The notes under the pieces: model-generated
What the model was told of the DNA's origin: nothing
Databases searched by the model: none
What the model saw: only the letters and a program-made list of their open reading frames with translations
Position numbers and translations under genes: made by a program
NCBI RefSeq assembly: GCF_030656115.1
Contig: NZ_JAUSOO010000141.1
Location: forward strand, 1 to 59,893
Reading direction: 5' to 3'
DNA: 59,893 nt
Source: Hydrogenophaga sp.
GTDB lineage: Bacteria; Pseudomonadota; Gammaproteobacteria; Burkholderiales; Burkholderiaceae_C
Shown here: in pieces, positions 1 through 9,880 of the stretch
Layout: every line of letters begins with the position of its first letter
Position numbering within the stretch: the first letter of the stretch is position 1

Positions 1-2
1 TG

Positions 3-257
3 AAGCAGTCGGGCGAAGCCGGCGAGTCGATCCGGCTGCTGGCCGAAAGCGTGAGCGAGGCGGCGCAGGCGGCGACCCAGATTGCCGCCTCGAGCCAGCA
101 GCAGATGGTGGGCATGGACCAGGTGGCGCAGGCGATGGAGAACATCAAGCAGGCCAGCCTGCAGAACGTTGGCGGCACCCGCCAAGCGGAGACCGCCGCA
201 CACAGCCTGCACGAACTGGGTCAGCAGTTGGGCTCCATGATCGGCAGCAAAGCCTGA
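3..257 (+). CDS. Methyl-accepting chemotaxis protein, C-terminal end (partial)
   Basis: The gene enters from outside the window; 84 codons and the stop are visible. The residues form the end of the cytoplasmic helical hairpin of a chemoreceptor: an alanine- and glutamine-rich amphipathic stretch with QIAASSQQQ and MDQVAQAMENI, typical of the methylation helix of MCPs. The protein ends in GSMIGSKA and has no NWETF-like CheR-docking pentapeptide. The next gene encodes a CheA-type kinase 33 bases downstream, so this receptor probably feeds that kinase. Sensor domain and membrane topology cannot be judged from this fragment. Confidence 0.85.
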   Translation, partial: KQSGEAGESIRLLAESVSEAAQAATQIAASSQQQMVGMDQVAQAMENIKQASLQNVGGTRQAETAAHSLHELGQQLGSMIGSKA

Positions 258-290
258 CGAACATGAACCGGAGCGAGGCAAGCTAAGACC

Positions 291-2618
291 ATGACGACGA
301 ACAAGGACGATTTCCTGAAAAAGCTCCTCGGGATATTTTGTCTCGAGGCGGACGAGCACATCCAGGCGATGTCCTCGGGACTGGTCGCCCTCGAAACCAT
401 GCCTGCCGGTGAGCAGCGCGCGCAAGGCATGGAGCTTATCTACCGCGAAGCACACAGCCTCAAGGGCGCCGCACGTGCCGTCAATCTCGCGGAAATGGAA
501 GCGCTGTGCCATGCGCTGGAGAGCGTGTTCGACAGACTCAAGAACGAGCGATTGGCCGCCACGCCACTGCTGTTCGATTTGCTGCATCAGACGCTGGAGG
601 CCCTCGGCGGGCTGTTGGCCTGCGCCGGGAAGGCCCCTGCACAAGCGCAGAAGCAGGTGGGCGCGGCGCTGCTGCGCCGGCTCGACGATGCTATGCGCGG
701 CGCACCCGTTGTGGCGCCGACGATGGCGCCCGTTGTGACGCCCGCTGTGGCTGAGGACGCCGCTTCCCTGCCTGCCGCAGCAGCCGTCGAAGCAGACGCT
801 AATTTCGCTCCCGGCGCCGGACCGCGGGTTTCCAGCCGCAGTACCGAAACCATCCGGGTGACGACCGCAAAGCTCGATTCGGTGATGCGGCAAACGGAGG
901 AGCTGCTGGCGCCGCGCCTGGCAGCGGATGAACGGGCGCGGGAGCTACGGGAGCTTGGGGCCGCTCTGGGCGCCTGGAAGAAACTACATGCCAGGATTCG
1001 GCCAGCCATGCGGACGGTGGAACGCGCGTTCGTCGGGGCCGAACGGGTGCGCGGCACGACCACGGAGCGGCGAGATCTGGCGAAGCTGCTCGAGTATCTG
1101 GACGCCGAGCCGCCGCTGATGAAACTGCTCGAGGACCGCTTGGCGAAACTCGAAAGCGCCGCCGCAAGCGATCATCGCGCCCTGAGTGCCATGGTGGACG
1201 GCCTCCTGCACGACGTCCGGGAAATGCACATGCTGCCGTTATCGTCCTTGCTTGAGGCCTTTCCTCGGCTGGCACGTGAGCTTGCACGCGATCAGGCCAA
1301 GCAGGTGGAGCTGGTGCTGCGCGGCCAAGAAATCGAAGTCGACCGGCGGATTCTTGAGCAGATCAAGGATCCGCTCAACCATTTGTTGCGCAACTGCATC
1401 GATCACGGCGTGGAGCCGCCGGCGGTGCGCGAGCGACAAGGCAAGCCGGCGCACGCCACGCTGACCATCGCCGTCGCCCACGAAAGCGGCAGCAAGATCG
1501 AAATCATGGTCACGGATGATGGAGCCGGTATCGATCTAGCGAAAGTCAAGGCTGCTTCGCTGAAGTTCGGTCTGCTATCTGCGGAGGAACTTGGCACACT
1601 GGATGAACGCCAGGTGCTGGCGCTGGTGTTCCGGTCCGGTCTGTCCACCAGCCCCATCGTCACCGAGCTTTCGGGCCGGGGTCTGGGGCTGGCCATCGTG
1701 CGCGAGAAAGTTGAACGCCTGGGCGGCACCATCGCTCTCGAATCACAACCGGGCCAGGGCACCACTTTCCGCATCGTACTGCCGCTGACGCTGGCCACCT
1801 TCAGGGGTGTTCTGGTCCGTGCTGGCGGCCAGGTGTTCGTGATTCCGGCCGTCGGCGTAGAGCGGGTGGCGCTGGTCGCGGACAAGGAGGTTCGCACGGT
1901 GGAGAACCGCGAAACCATCATGCTCGACGGGCAGGCGCTGTCGCTGGCCCATCTGGCCGATGTGCTGGAAATCCCGCGTTTGGCGCAGGAGCCGGCACAA
2001 AGCGGACAGGTGGTGGTTCTGGGTCGCGGGTCTGGCCGCATCGCTTTCCGGGTGGACGCGGTGCTGGCGGAGCAGGAGGTACTGGTCAAGAGCCTCGGGC
2101 CGCAGCTTGCGCGCGTGCGCAACCTGGCCGGCGCCAGTGTGCTCGGCACGGGCCAGGTGGTGGCGGTTCTGCATGTGCCCGATCTGCTGCAGTCGGCGCT
2201 GGGGCCGGCGGCACGTCCGCCTGCAAGTGCGAGCGACGAGCCGCAGGCGGCGGCGCAGCGCTCAATCATGGTCGCCGAGGATTCGATCACTTCGCGCGCG
2301 CTGATCAAGAACATCCTCGAATCGGCGGGCTACAAGGTCACCACCGCGGTCGACGGGGTCGAGGCGTACACAACGCTCAAGAGCGGAAGCTTTGACCTGC
2401 TGGTGTCTGACGTGGAGATGCCGCGCATGGACGGCTTCGACCTCACTGCGAAGCTGCGCGCGGACAAAGCCCTGGCACACCTGCCAATCGTGCTGGTGAC
2501 GGCGCTCGAGTCGCGCGAGCACCGCGAGCGCGGCATCGATGTCGGCGCCAACGCCTATGTCGTGAAACGCAGCTTCGACCAGAGCAATCTGTTGGAAATC
2601 GTGGGTCGGCTGATATGA
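291..2618 (+). CDS. Hybrid CheA-type histidine kinase with C-terminal receiver (WspE-like)
   Basis: The 775-residue protein has an N-terminal Hpt domain (phospho-accepting His55 in EAHSLKGAAR), a dimerisation helix region, a CheA-type ATPase (N-box LNHLLRNCIDHG, then DDGAGID and GRGLGLAIV), a CheW-like coupling domain at about residues 495-630, and a receiver with Asp707 in SDVEMPRMDG. There is one Hpt and no clear P2 CheY-binding domain; phosphate may pass to its own receiver. This domain order is that of WspE and other alternative-function chemosensory kinases. It follows an MCP and overlaps the cheB gene by 4 bases, so the proteins are probably translationally coupled. Confidence 0.9.
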   Translation: MTTNKDDFLKKLLGIFCLEADEHIQAMSSGLVALETMPAGEQRAQGMELIYREAHSLKGAARAVNLAEMEALCHALESVFDRLKNERLAATPLLFDLLHQTLEALGGLLACAGKAPAQAQKQVGAALLRRLDDAMRGAPVVAPTMAPVVTPAVAEDAASLPAAAAVEADANFAPGAGPRVSSRSTETIRVTTAKLDSVMRQTEELLAPRLAADERARELRELGAALGAWKKLHARIRPAMRTVERAFVGAERVRGTTTERRDLAKLLEYLDAEPPLMKLLEDRLAKLESAAASDHRALSAMVDGLLHDVREMHMLPLSSLLEAFPRLARELARDQAKQVELVLRGQEIEVDRRILEQIKDPLNHLLRNCIDHGVEPPAVRERQGKPAHATLTIAVAHESGSKIEIMVTDDGAGIDLAKVKAASLKFGLLSAEELGTLDERQVLALVFRSGLSTSPIVTELSGRGLGLAIVREKVERLGGTIALESQPGQGTTFRIVLPLTLATFRGVLVRAGGQVFVIPAVGVERVALVADKEVRTVENRETIMLDGQALSLAHLADVLEIPRLAQEPAQSGQVVVLGRGSGRIAFRVDAVLAEQEVLVKSLGPQLARVRNLAGASVLGTGQVVAVLHVPDLLQSALGPAARPPASASDEPQAAAQRSIMVAEDSITSRALIKNILESAGYKVTTAVDGVEAYTTLKSGSFDLLVSDVEMPRMDGFDLTAKLRADKALAHLPIVLVTALESREHRERGIDVGANAYVVKRSFDQSNLLEIVGRLI

Positions 2619-3700
2619 ACGCGTGGAAAGACAAACCCAAGATCAAGCTCCTGATCGTAGAGGACTCGCCCGTGGTGCGCGAGTTTCTCGTGCGGATTCT
2701 CGGCGCTGACCCCGCGATTGAAGTTATCGGCACCGCTAACGACGGCATGGAAGCGCTCGAGGCCGTCGCGAAAAAACGGCCTGATGTGATCACCATGGAC
2801 GTCCATATGCCAAGGCTGGACGGCCTCGAGGCCACGCGCCGGATCATGGAAACGCACCCCACGCCCATCGTCATCGTCAGCGGGAGCACGGACCCGCGCG
2901 ACGTCGCGACGACATTTCGCGCCATCGAGGCAGGCGCTGTGGCCGCTTTGCGCCCGCCGGCGGGCATTGGCCATCCTGATCATGAGACCACCACCAAGGA
3001 GTTGGTCCAGACAGTGAAACTGATGTCCGAGATCAAGGTGGTCAGGCGCACGCTGCGCGCAGGCAGCAAGCCGCAACTTCCGCTGGCCGCGCAGGTGCAG
3101 CGCGCTCAGGTTGAGGCCAAGGTCAAGCTCGTCGCTATCGGTGCCTCGACCGGGGGTCCGCCGGTGCTGCAAACCCTGCTTGCCGCGCTGCCGGCGGATT
3201 TTCCGGTGCCCATCCTGATCGTGCAGCACATGGCCAGCGGCTTCACACAGGGCTTCGTCCAGTGGCTGGCACAAACCTCCAGCCTGCCCATGCATCTCGC
3301 CGCGCACGATGAGCAGCTTCGTCCCGGCCATGTCTATGTAGCCCCCGATGAATTCCAGATGCGGGTGGCGCGCGGTGGAAGAATCACCCTGACCAAAGAT
3401 GCGCCCGAGAACGGCTTGCGGCCGTCGGTTTCCTATCTCTTGCGTTCGGTGGTCGAAGTCTATGGCCGTGATGCCGTGGCCGGCCTGCTCACGGGCATGG
3501 GGCGTGACGGTGCCGACGAACTCAAGGTGCTGCGCGACCTGGGTGCCATGACCTTCGCCCAGGACAAGGAAAGCTCGGTGGTGCATGGCATGCCGGGCGC
3601 GGCCATCCAGATCGATGCAGCAACTTTGATACTGCCGTCGGCGAAAATTGCCGCGGTGTTGACCAATCTAGTGCGCAAAGCAGGAGGGAGCGGGCCATGA
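2615..3700 (+). CDS. cheB: Chemotaxis-type protein-glutamate methylesterase CheB
   Basis: The 361-residue response regulator has an N-terminal receiver (LIVEDSPVV, Asp62 in MDVHMPRLDG) and a C-terminal CheB esterase domain. The catalytic triad is visible: Ser178 in IGASTGG, His205 in VQHM and Asp298 in GMGRDGA. It would remove methyl groups from glutamates of the partner chemoreceptor and so reset signalling after phosphorylation by the CheA hybrid upstream. Start and stop overlap both neighbours by 4 bases (ATGA), placing it in the middle of one transcription unit. No cheR or cheW is visible; they may lie left of the window. Confidence 0.92.
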   Translation: MNAWKDKPKIKLLIVEDSPVVREFLVRILGADPAIEVIGTANDGMEALEAVAKKRPDVITMDVHMPRLDGLEATRRIMETHPTPIVIVSGSTDPRDVATTFRAIEAGAVAALRPPAGIGHPDHETTTKELVQTVKLMSEIKVVRRTLRAGSKPQLPLAAQVQRAQVEAKVKLVAIGASTGGPPVLQTLLAALPADFPVPILIVQHMASGFTQGFVQWLAQTSSLPMHLAAHDEQLRPGHVYVAPDEFQMRVARGGRITLTKDAPENGLRPSVSYLLRSVVEVYGRDAVAGLLTGMGRDGADELKVLRDLGAMTFAQDKESSVVHGMPGAAIQIDAATLILPSAKIAAVLTNLVRKAGGSGP

Positions 3701-6700
3701 ATACCAAGCCCAAGATCAACGACCTTGTCAACAACAAAATCGAGATCCTGATTGCCGAGGACAGTCCGACCCAGGCGGCGCAACTGATCTACCTGCTCGA
3801 ACAGAACCACTACAAGGTCACGGCCGCCACCAACGGCCGCGAGGCGCTGGCGCTACTGGCGCTGCACCAACCGGCCCTTGTCATCAGCGACGTCAACATG
3901 CCCGAGCTGGGCGGCTATGGCCTGTGCAAGGCGATCAAGTCCGACGACAAGCTCAAGCACCTGCCGGTGATGCTGGTGACCACGCTGTCCGATCCTGATG
4001 ACGTCATCCGCGGGCTGGAATGTGGCGCCGACAATTTCATCCGCAAGCCTTACGATCAAAAATACCTGTTGTCGCGCATCAATTACCTTCTGATGAACGC
4101 CGAGTTGCGCGCCAACCAGCGCATGCAGATGGCGCTGGAAATCAATCTGGGTGGCAACAAGCACGCCATCACGGCCGAGCGCCAGCAGATTCTGGACCTG
4201 CTGATATCGACCTACGAACAGGCCGTTCATGTCAACAGAGAACTCAAGCAGCGTGAGACGGAACTGGCGCACTCCAACCAGGTGCTGCAGGGCTTGAACC
4301 GCATCGCGGAAGGCCTCAACAGCGTCGTCACCGAAAGAGAGGTGGCCGAGATGGCATTGCAGCGCGCGATGGAATTGCCGGGCATCCATGCCGGATGGAT
4401 CTTTCTGCGCCGGGGCGAAAGCAGCTTCTACGTTGCCGCCGCCTGCGGTCTGCCGCCCGCGTTGAATGGTCCGGAAGCCTTTGTGGGCGACTGCGCCTGC
4501 CGGCGCCAATTGATCAATGGCGCGCTTGCCTCAGGCACCAACATCATCCAATGTGAGCGGCTTGCCAGGGCAAAGGACGAAACACTCGGCCTGTGCTGCC
4601 ATGCCTCCATCCCCTTGTGGCTTGGCGATGATCACGCCCTGGGCGTGATGAACCTGGCTGGTTACGCCAACAAGTTGTTCAGCGAGGCTGAGCTGAAAAT
4701 CTTGCACAGCGTTGGCAACCAAGTGGCGGTCGCGCTGGAGCGCGCGCGACTGCACGAGCATCTTGAACAGCAGGTCGCGGAGCGCACCGCCAGGCTCACG
4801 GCCGAGATCGGGGAAAGAAAACGCATCGAACAGGAACAAGCCCGGCTGGTGGCGATCATCGAGGCGACGCCCGATCTGGTGGGCACGGCGACACCGGATG
4901 GTCGGCTGCTCTATACCAATCAGGCTGGCCTGCGCATGATGGGGATTGAAGATAAAGACTTATCTGCGCTTCGTATCCAGGATGTCCATCCGGAATGGGC
5001 GGGCAAGCTGGTGCAGGAAGAAGGTATTCCGCACGCAATCAGCCATGGTTGCTGGAGCGGGGAAACGGCCATTCTCGGAGCGGATGGCCGCGAGATCCCG
5101 GTGCTTCAGGTGATTCTGGCCCACAGAGGTATGGATGGGGCGGCGGCGTACATGTCCACCATCGCGCGTGACATCACGCAGCGCAAGATACACGAGGCAC
5201 GGATCGCGCGCCTGCACCGCATTTACGCGGTGCTCAGCGGCATCAACACCACGATTGTGCGCGTCCGGGACGAAGTCGAACTGTTCAGGGAAGTCTGCAG
5301 CATCGCGGTGGAAGAAGGCCAGTTTGCCTTTGCGTGGATCGGCCGGTTCGATGCCGACAGCCTGGAGGTCACGCCGGTGGCCAAGGCTGGTCGTTGCGAT
5401 GGCTACCTGGAGCAGTTCAATTTGGTGGCGGGTGAAGGCATTCCTGGAAGCTGTGCGTTGACCACGCAGGCCCTGACCGGGATGGCGCTGACGGTCTGCA
5501 ACGATATTGCCCGTGATACGCGCACGGCGCCATGGCGCGCCGCGGCCTTGCGTATGGGCTACCTTTCAGTGGCTGTGCTGCCGCTGCTGTTCGATGGACG
5601 ACCCTTTGGTGTCTTTGCGCTTTATGCCTCTGAAAAGAATGTGTTCGATGACGAAGAAATAAAGTTGCTCAACGAGATGTCCGGGGACATCGGTTATGCG
5701 CTGGAAAATCTTCGCATCGAGGCACGGCGCAAACAGGCAGAAGACGAGTTGCGCAAATTGTCTCTGGCAGTGGCGCAAAGCCCCAATTCGATCGTGATCA
5801 CCGACCTGGATGCCAACATCGAATACGTCAACGAGGGCTTCGTCAATGTCACCGGTTACAGCCGTGAAGAGGTGATCGGCAAAAACCCACGCATCCTTGA
5901 TTCCGGTAAAACGCCCCCTGAAGTTTACCGAGACATGTGGGCGCATCTGCTGCGCGATGAACGTTGGAAGGGTGAGTTCGTCAACCGGCGCAAGGACGGC
6001 AGCCACTATGTCGAATCCATCTATGTGTTACCGGTACATGATGCCGATGGCCACATCACCCATTACCTGGCGATCAAGGAGGACATTACCGAACGCAAAC
6101 AAGCCGAGGCGGCGCTGGTGCAACTCAATGAGACCCTGGAGCAACGGGTGGTCAGACGCACCGCTGACTTGGAACAGGCCCGGCGTGCGGCCGACGCCGC
6201 GAGCCTGGCCAAGTCTGCCTTTCTGGCGACCATGAGCCATGAAATTCGCACCCCCATGAATGGTGTCATTGGCATGGTGGATGTGCTGGCGCAAAGCAGC
6301 CTGACGGCGCATCAGTCCGATCTGGTCAACACCATCCGGGATTCCGCCAACGCCCTGCTGCGCATCATCGACGACATCCTGGATTTTTCCAAGATCGAGG
6401 CCGGCCGGCTGGCGTTGGAACGCGAACCGGTTTGCATGGCCGAGGTGCTCGAAGGCCTGTGCAATTCGCTGGTGCCAGTCGCGTCGCGCAAAGGGGTCGA
6501 ACTGACGCTGTTTGTAGCGCCGGAGGTTCCGGAGCAGGTCTTGTCCGACGATGTTCGCTTGCGTCAGGTGTTCTACAACCTGCTGGGCAACGCCATCAAG
6601 TTTTCAGGCGGGCAGCCCGGCAAACGCGGGCGCGTCCTGGTCCGGCTGGAGGTGGCGCAAACCGCTCCCTTGCGCCTGGCCCTGCGCATCGCCGACAACG

Positions 6701-8163
6701 GCATCGGCATGTCGCCCGCCACGCTGGCTGAACTCTTCACCCCCTTTTCCCAGGCCGAGGTATCGACCACCCGGCGTTATGGCGGCACAGGCCTGGGGCT
6801 GACCATCTGCAAGCGGCTGGTGGACCTGATGCAGGGTGAGATTGGTGTGGAGAGCACGCTGGGTTCGGGTTCCGCCTTCACCGTCATCCTGCCCTTCGAG
6901 TTGTCCGCCGGGCAGCCGGTGCGCAGCCAGCCGGACCTTTCCGGTCTGACCTGCATCCTGCTGGAGAGCCCGGATCTCCATGCCGACGATCTTCGCAGGT
7001 ATCTCGCACACGCTGGCGCTGATGTCTACGTGGCGAGCGATATGGCTGCGGTGCACAGACTCGCCACACCGCTGGCTGAACCGGTGGTGGTTGTGCTGGA
7101 AGCCCCTAACGTCCCTAATGTGACAGCACTTTCTGCCTTTTCAGCCATGCCGCAGGTGCGCCAGTTGCTCATCACCCGCGGCGTGCGCCGACGTGCGCGG
7201 GTGGAGCCGTCCAGCGTGGTCACACTTGACGGCAATGCCTTGCGGCGGCTCGCCTTGTTGAGCGCCGTGGCGGTGGCTGCGGGCCGAGCCTCGCCCGAGG
7301 TTTTCCAGGAAAAGGCCGAGACATTCACCGTTGGCGAAGTGGAGCCACCAACCATCGCCGAGGCCCGTTCCCAAGGCCGCCTGATTCTGGTGGTCGAAGA
7401 CGACGAGATCAACCAGAAAGTCATTCTGCGGCAACTTGCGCTGCTGGGTTACGCGGCAGAAATCGCCAGCAACGGCGTTGAAGCGCTGAGGTTATGGCGC
7501 GGTGGGCGTTACGCCCTGGTGCTCACCGATCTGCACATGCCGGAAATGGACGGTTACACCCTGGCCGACACCATCCGCCGTGAAGAAGCGGGGCGCAGCC
7601 GTGTTCCCATACTGGCGCTTACCGCCAACGCCCTGCGCGGCGAGGCCAGTCGTGCGCGCGCCGCCGGGCTGGACGAATACATGACCAAACCAGTGCAGCT
7701 TGCCGCGTTGCGGGTCATGCTGGAAAAATGGATGCCCCAAGGCAGCGACTCGACCACACGCGCTGCCCTTGCCAAGAAAAAACAGGTGCACGACAAATCC
7801 ATCATTGATGTCACCATGCTGGAGGCCTTGGTGGGTGATGACCCCGTCATCGTGAGCGAACTCTTGACCGATTTCCTGGCCGCGTCCCGGGATATCAAGG
7901 AAGATATGAGCGTGCTCCTGGCAACTGGTGATTCGCGCCAGGTTGGCGCCCTCGCCCACAAGCTCAAGTCTTCGTCGCGCGCGGTGGGGGCACTGGCATT
8001 GGGGGACCTGTGCGCCGAACTGGAGAACTTGGGCAAGACAGACGACTTGAAGGCTATCGAAAAAACCATGGTGCAATTCAAAGCCCACCTGACGATGGTG
8101 GAGGCTGCAATCAGCTTGATCCTGGTGGACTGCGAACAATCTCTCAGGGAGGAAAAAAAATGA
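3697..8163 (+). CDS. Multi-sensor hybrid histidine kinase (REC-GAF-PAS-GAF-PAS-HisKA-HATPase-REC-Hpt)
   Basis: A 1488-residue soluble signalling protein without evident membrane spans. Domains in order: receiver (Asp65 in SDVNMPE), GAF at about 200-345, PAS at about 385-495, GAF at about 510-670, PAS at about 685-805, HisKA with His848 in SHEIRTPMNG, HATPase (NLLGNAIKF, DNGIGM, GGTGLGLTI), a degenerate receiver-like segment, an intact receiver (Asp1278 in TDLHMPEMDG) and an Hpt domain (His1421 in AHKLKSSSR). It can run a complete internal phosphorelay, and its first receiver could take phosphate from the CheA hybrid upstream. It overlaps cheB and the REC-EAL gene by 4 bases each. Input signals are unknown. 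Confidence 0.92.
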   Translation: MNTKPKINDLVNNKIEILIAEDSPTQAAQLIYLLEQNHYKVTAATNGREALALLALHQPALVISDVNMPELGGYGLCKAIKSDDKLKHLPVMLVTTLSDPDDVIRGLECGADNFIRKPYDQKYLLSRINYLLMNAELRANQRMQMALEINLGGNKHAITAERQQILDLLISTYEQAVHVNRELKQRETELAHSNQVLQGLNRIAEGLNSVVTEREVAEMALQRAMELPGIHAGWIFLRRGESSFYVAAACGLPPALNGPEAFVGDCACRRQLINGALASGTNIIQCERLARAKDETLGLCCHASIPLWLGDDHALGVMNLAGYANKLFSEAELKILHSVGNQVAVALERARLHEHLEQQVAERTARLTAEIGERKRIEQEQARLVAIIEATPDLVGTATPDGRLLYTNQAGLRMMGIEDKDLSALRIQDVHPEWAGKLVQEEGIPHAISHGCWSGETAILGADGREIPVLQVILAHRGMDGAAAYMSTIARDITQRKIHEARIARLHRIYAVLSGINTTIVRVRDEVELFREVCSIAVEEGQFAFAWIGRFDADSLEVTPVAKAGRCDGYLEQFNLVAGEGIPGSCALTTQALTGMALTVCNDIARDTRTAPWRAAALRMGYLSVAVLPLLFDGRPFGVFALYASEKNVFDDEEIKLLNEMSGDIGYALENLRIEARRKQAEDELRKLSLAVAQSPNSIVITDLDANIEYVNEGFVNVTGYSREEVIGKNPRILDSGKTPPEVYRDMWAHLLRDERWKGEFVNRRKDGSHYVESIYVLPVHDADGHITHYLAIKEDITERKQAEAALVQLNETLEQRVVRRTADLEQARRAADAASLAKSAFLATMSHEIRTPMNGVIGMVDVLAQSSLTAHQSDLVNTIRDSANALLRIIDDILDFSKIEAGRLALEREPVCMAEVLEGLCNSLVPVASRKGVELTLFVAPEVPEQVLSDDVRLRQVFYNLLGNAIKFSGGQPGKRGRVLVRLEVAQTAPLRLALRIADNGIGMSPATLAELFTPFSQAEVSTTRRYGGTGLGLTICKRLVDLMQGEIGVESTLGSGSAFTVILPFELSAGQPVRSQPDLSGLTCILLESPDLHADDLRRYLAHAGADVYVASDMAAVHRLATPLAEPVVVVLEAPNVPNVTALSAFSAMPQVRQLLITRGVRRRARVEPSSVVTLDGNALRRLALLSAVAVAAGRASPEVFQEKAETFTVGEVEPPTIAEARSQGRLILVVEDDEINQKVILRQLALLGYAAEIASNGVEALRLWRGGRYALVLTDLHMPEMDGYTLADTIRREEAGRSRVPILALTANALRGEASRARAAGLDEYMTKPVQLAALRVMLEKWMPQGSDSTTRAALAKKKQVHDKSIIDVTMLEALVGDDPVIVSELLTDFLAASRDIKEDMSVLLATGDSRQVGALAHKLKSSSRAVGALALGDLCAELENLGKTDDLKAIEKTMVQFKAHLTMVEAAISLILVDCEQSLREEKK

Positions 8164-9344
8164 AAGTTCTATTGGTTGACGACGATCGTTTTGCGCTGAA
8201 GTTGCACACGCGCCTGTTGGTGAATTTCGGATTTGGCAATGTCGTGGCCCATGAGCACGCAACGGATGCCGTGGCCCTGCTTGAATGTGACACCCAGGCG
8301 TTCGACCTGATCCTGTGTGACCTGCAAATGCCCGGCATGGACGGCGTGGAATTCATTCGCCAGTTGGTGCGCCTCAGTTATGCGGGCGCGCTGGTGCTGG
8401 TCAGCGGCGAAGATGCCCGCATCCTGCAAACGGCCGAAAAACTGTCCAAGGCGCACCGGCTCAATGTGCTGGGCGCCCTGAAAAAGCCGGTATCGCCAGA
8501 GCAATTGCAACAGGTGCTGAAGTACCACCAGCGGCCTGCCGCGAAATGGCCCAGCGCCGGCAAGACTTATTCGCGCGAGGCGTTAAGCCAAGCCATCAGC
8601 GGTGACGAACTGGTCAATTATTATCAGCCCAAGGTCAACCTGGTGTCCGGTATCGTCACGGGCGTCGAAACACTGGTGCGCTGGCGCCATCCGGTGGATG
8701 GTCTGGTCTGTCCGGACCAATTTATCGGCTTGGCGGAGGAAACCGGACTCATTGACGACCTGACACGCGTCGTGCTCAGCGGCGCCTTGCGGCAGGCGCG
8801 CATCTGGCAGGATGCCGGGCTCCAGCTGTGCGTTGCGGTGAATGTCTCGATGGACAACCTCATTTCCTTGGATTTTCCCGATTTTGTCGCACAAAAGGTG
8901 CTTGAGGCAGGTGTGCCCCCGACCAGTCTGATTTTGGAGGTGACCGAGAGCCAGTTGATGAGTGACCCGTTGATGGCACTTGACATCCTGACCCGATTGC
9001 GGCTCAAGCGCATCAGTCTGTCCATTGACGACTTTGGCACCGGGCATTCTTCGCTGGCCCAACTGCGCGATATCCCTTTTGATGAATTGAAGGTGGACAA
9101 GAGCTTTGTTCACGGCGTTGGCCGTGACCCGTCGCTTCGAACACTTTTCGATGCGAGCCTTGGCATGGGCAGACAGTTGGGCATGAAAACGGTGGCTGAG
9201 GGTGTGGAAGACAGGGAAGACTGGGACTTCCTGCGCAGCGCCGGTTGTGACACGGCGCAAGGTTATTTCATCGCCAAGCCCATGATGGCGGCGGCCCTGC
9301 CGTGCTGGATAGAGGAGTGGGAAGAGCGTTACGACAATTTTTGA
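8160..9344 (+). CDS. Response regulator with EAL domain (predicted c-di-GMP phosphodiesterase)
   Basis: The start at 8160 overlaps the kinase stop as ATGA and follows an AGGGAGG ribosome-binding site; a longer upstream reading frame exists but lies inside the kinase gene. The 394-residue protein has a receiver (LLVDDDRFA, Asp54 in CDLQMPGMDG) and an EAL domain. The signature is ETLVRW (Glu170), followed by NVS, LEVTES, DDFGTGHSSL, KVDKSF, EGVE and QGYF, so the metal and catalytic residues of active phosphodiesterases appear conserved. It is the likely output of the operon, lowering c-di-GMP when phosphorylated or dephosphorylated. No GGDEF domain is present. Confidence 0.93.
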   Translation: MKVLLVDDDRFALKLHTRLLVNFGFGNVVAHEHATDAVALLECDTQAFDLILCDLQMPGMDGVEFIRQLVRLSYAGALVLVSGEDARILQTAEKLSKAHRLNVLGALKKPVSPEQLQQVLKYHQRPAAKWPSAGKTYSREALSQAISGDELVNYYQPKVNLVSGIVTGVETLVRWRHPVDGLVCPDQFIGLAEETGLIDDLTRVVLSGALRQARIWQDAGLQLCVAVNVSMDNLISLDFPDFVAQKVLEAGVPPTSLILEVTESQLMSDPLMALDILTRLRLKRISLSIDDFGTGHSSLAQLRDIPFDELKVDKSFVHGVGRDPSLRTLFDASLGMGRQLGMKTVAEGVEDREDWDFLRSAGCDTAQGYFIAKPMMAAALPCWIEEWEERYDNF

Positions 9345-9880
9345 CTTCGAGGCCGTGACCATTCAAGACAGTCTCCAGCCGTTTAGACCAAAAGCAATGC
9401 AATATCTGCGAGTGATCGGTACGTGTACTCATTAAGCAACCGCTCTCAGCAGTGGTCCAGTCCCAACGCCCGGATCAACGGACTGTCTGACTGTCTTTGT
9501 CATGCTTGCAGGCATTGCGCCTCACGACCGCTTCCCTCTGTAAGTGCCCCAGTGAATCAATTGGTGTGGTCACTTGTCGCCTGTTACCGGCGGTCTAAAT
9601 CCGTAGAAATTGGACGGCGGTCAATGGTGGCGAAACAGTGTCAAGCTGCTCAACAGCGTGCTGACGGTTGCGTACTTTGACGGACTGGGGTTGCCAAGAC
9701 GGCCCTGACCTTAAACGCGAAAACCGCCCGGTGCGGATCTGCAGGTCGGGCGGTTTGGCAGGGGTGCAGCCGATAATGGCTGCATCCTATGTCGAATTTT
9801 TTGCTGGCAGCGCACCGTTTTCAAACGGCAGACCTTTGCAGGTCCGGGCTGTTGGCCTGAGCGATCAGGCCGAGATGGGA
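9345..9880. other. Intergenic stretch without a supported gene
   Basis: The 536 bases lie between the convergent REC-EAL gene and rpsT. Apart from the rpsT terminator hairpin nothing convincing is seen. A short plus-strand reading frame at 9423-9680 has no ribosome-binding site, domain or recognisable composition and is not called. Confidence 0.6.
9719..9756 (-). terminator. Predicted terminator of rpsT
   Basis: Perfect 10-bp inverted repeat AAACCGCCCG / CGGGCGGTTT at 9721-9730 and 9747-9756 with a 16-base loop. Read on the minus strand it ends in a short T-rich tail, as expected for a factor-independent terminator 125 bases past the rpsT stop. Confidence 0.6.

Noticed and set aside
1403..2314. 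Long minus-strand reading frame opposite the CheA hybrid gene
   Set aside because: It mirrors a strongly supported coding region with clear domain motifs; its own translation is serine- and arginine-rich with no family resemblance.
9423..9680. 85-codon plus-strand frame between the REC-EAL gene and rpsT
   Set aside because: No ribosome-binding site, no domain and no composition resembling the neighbours.
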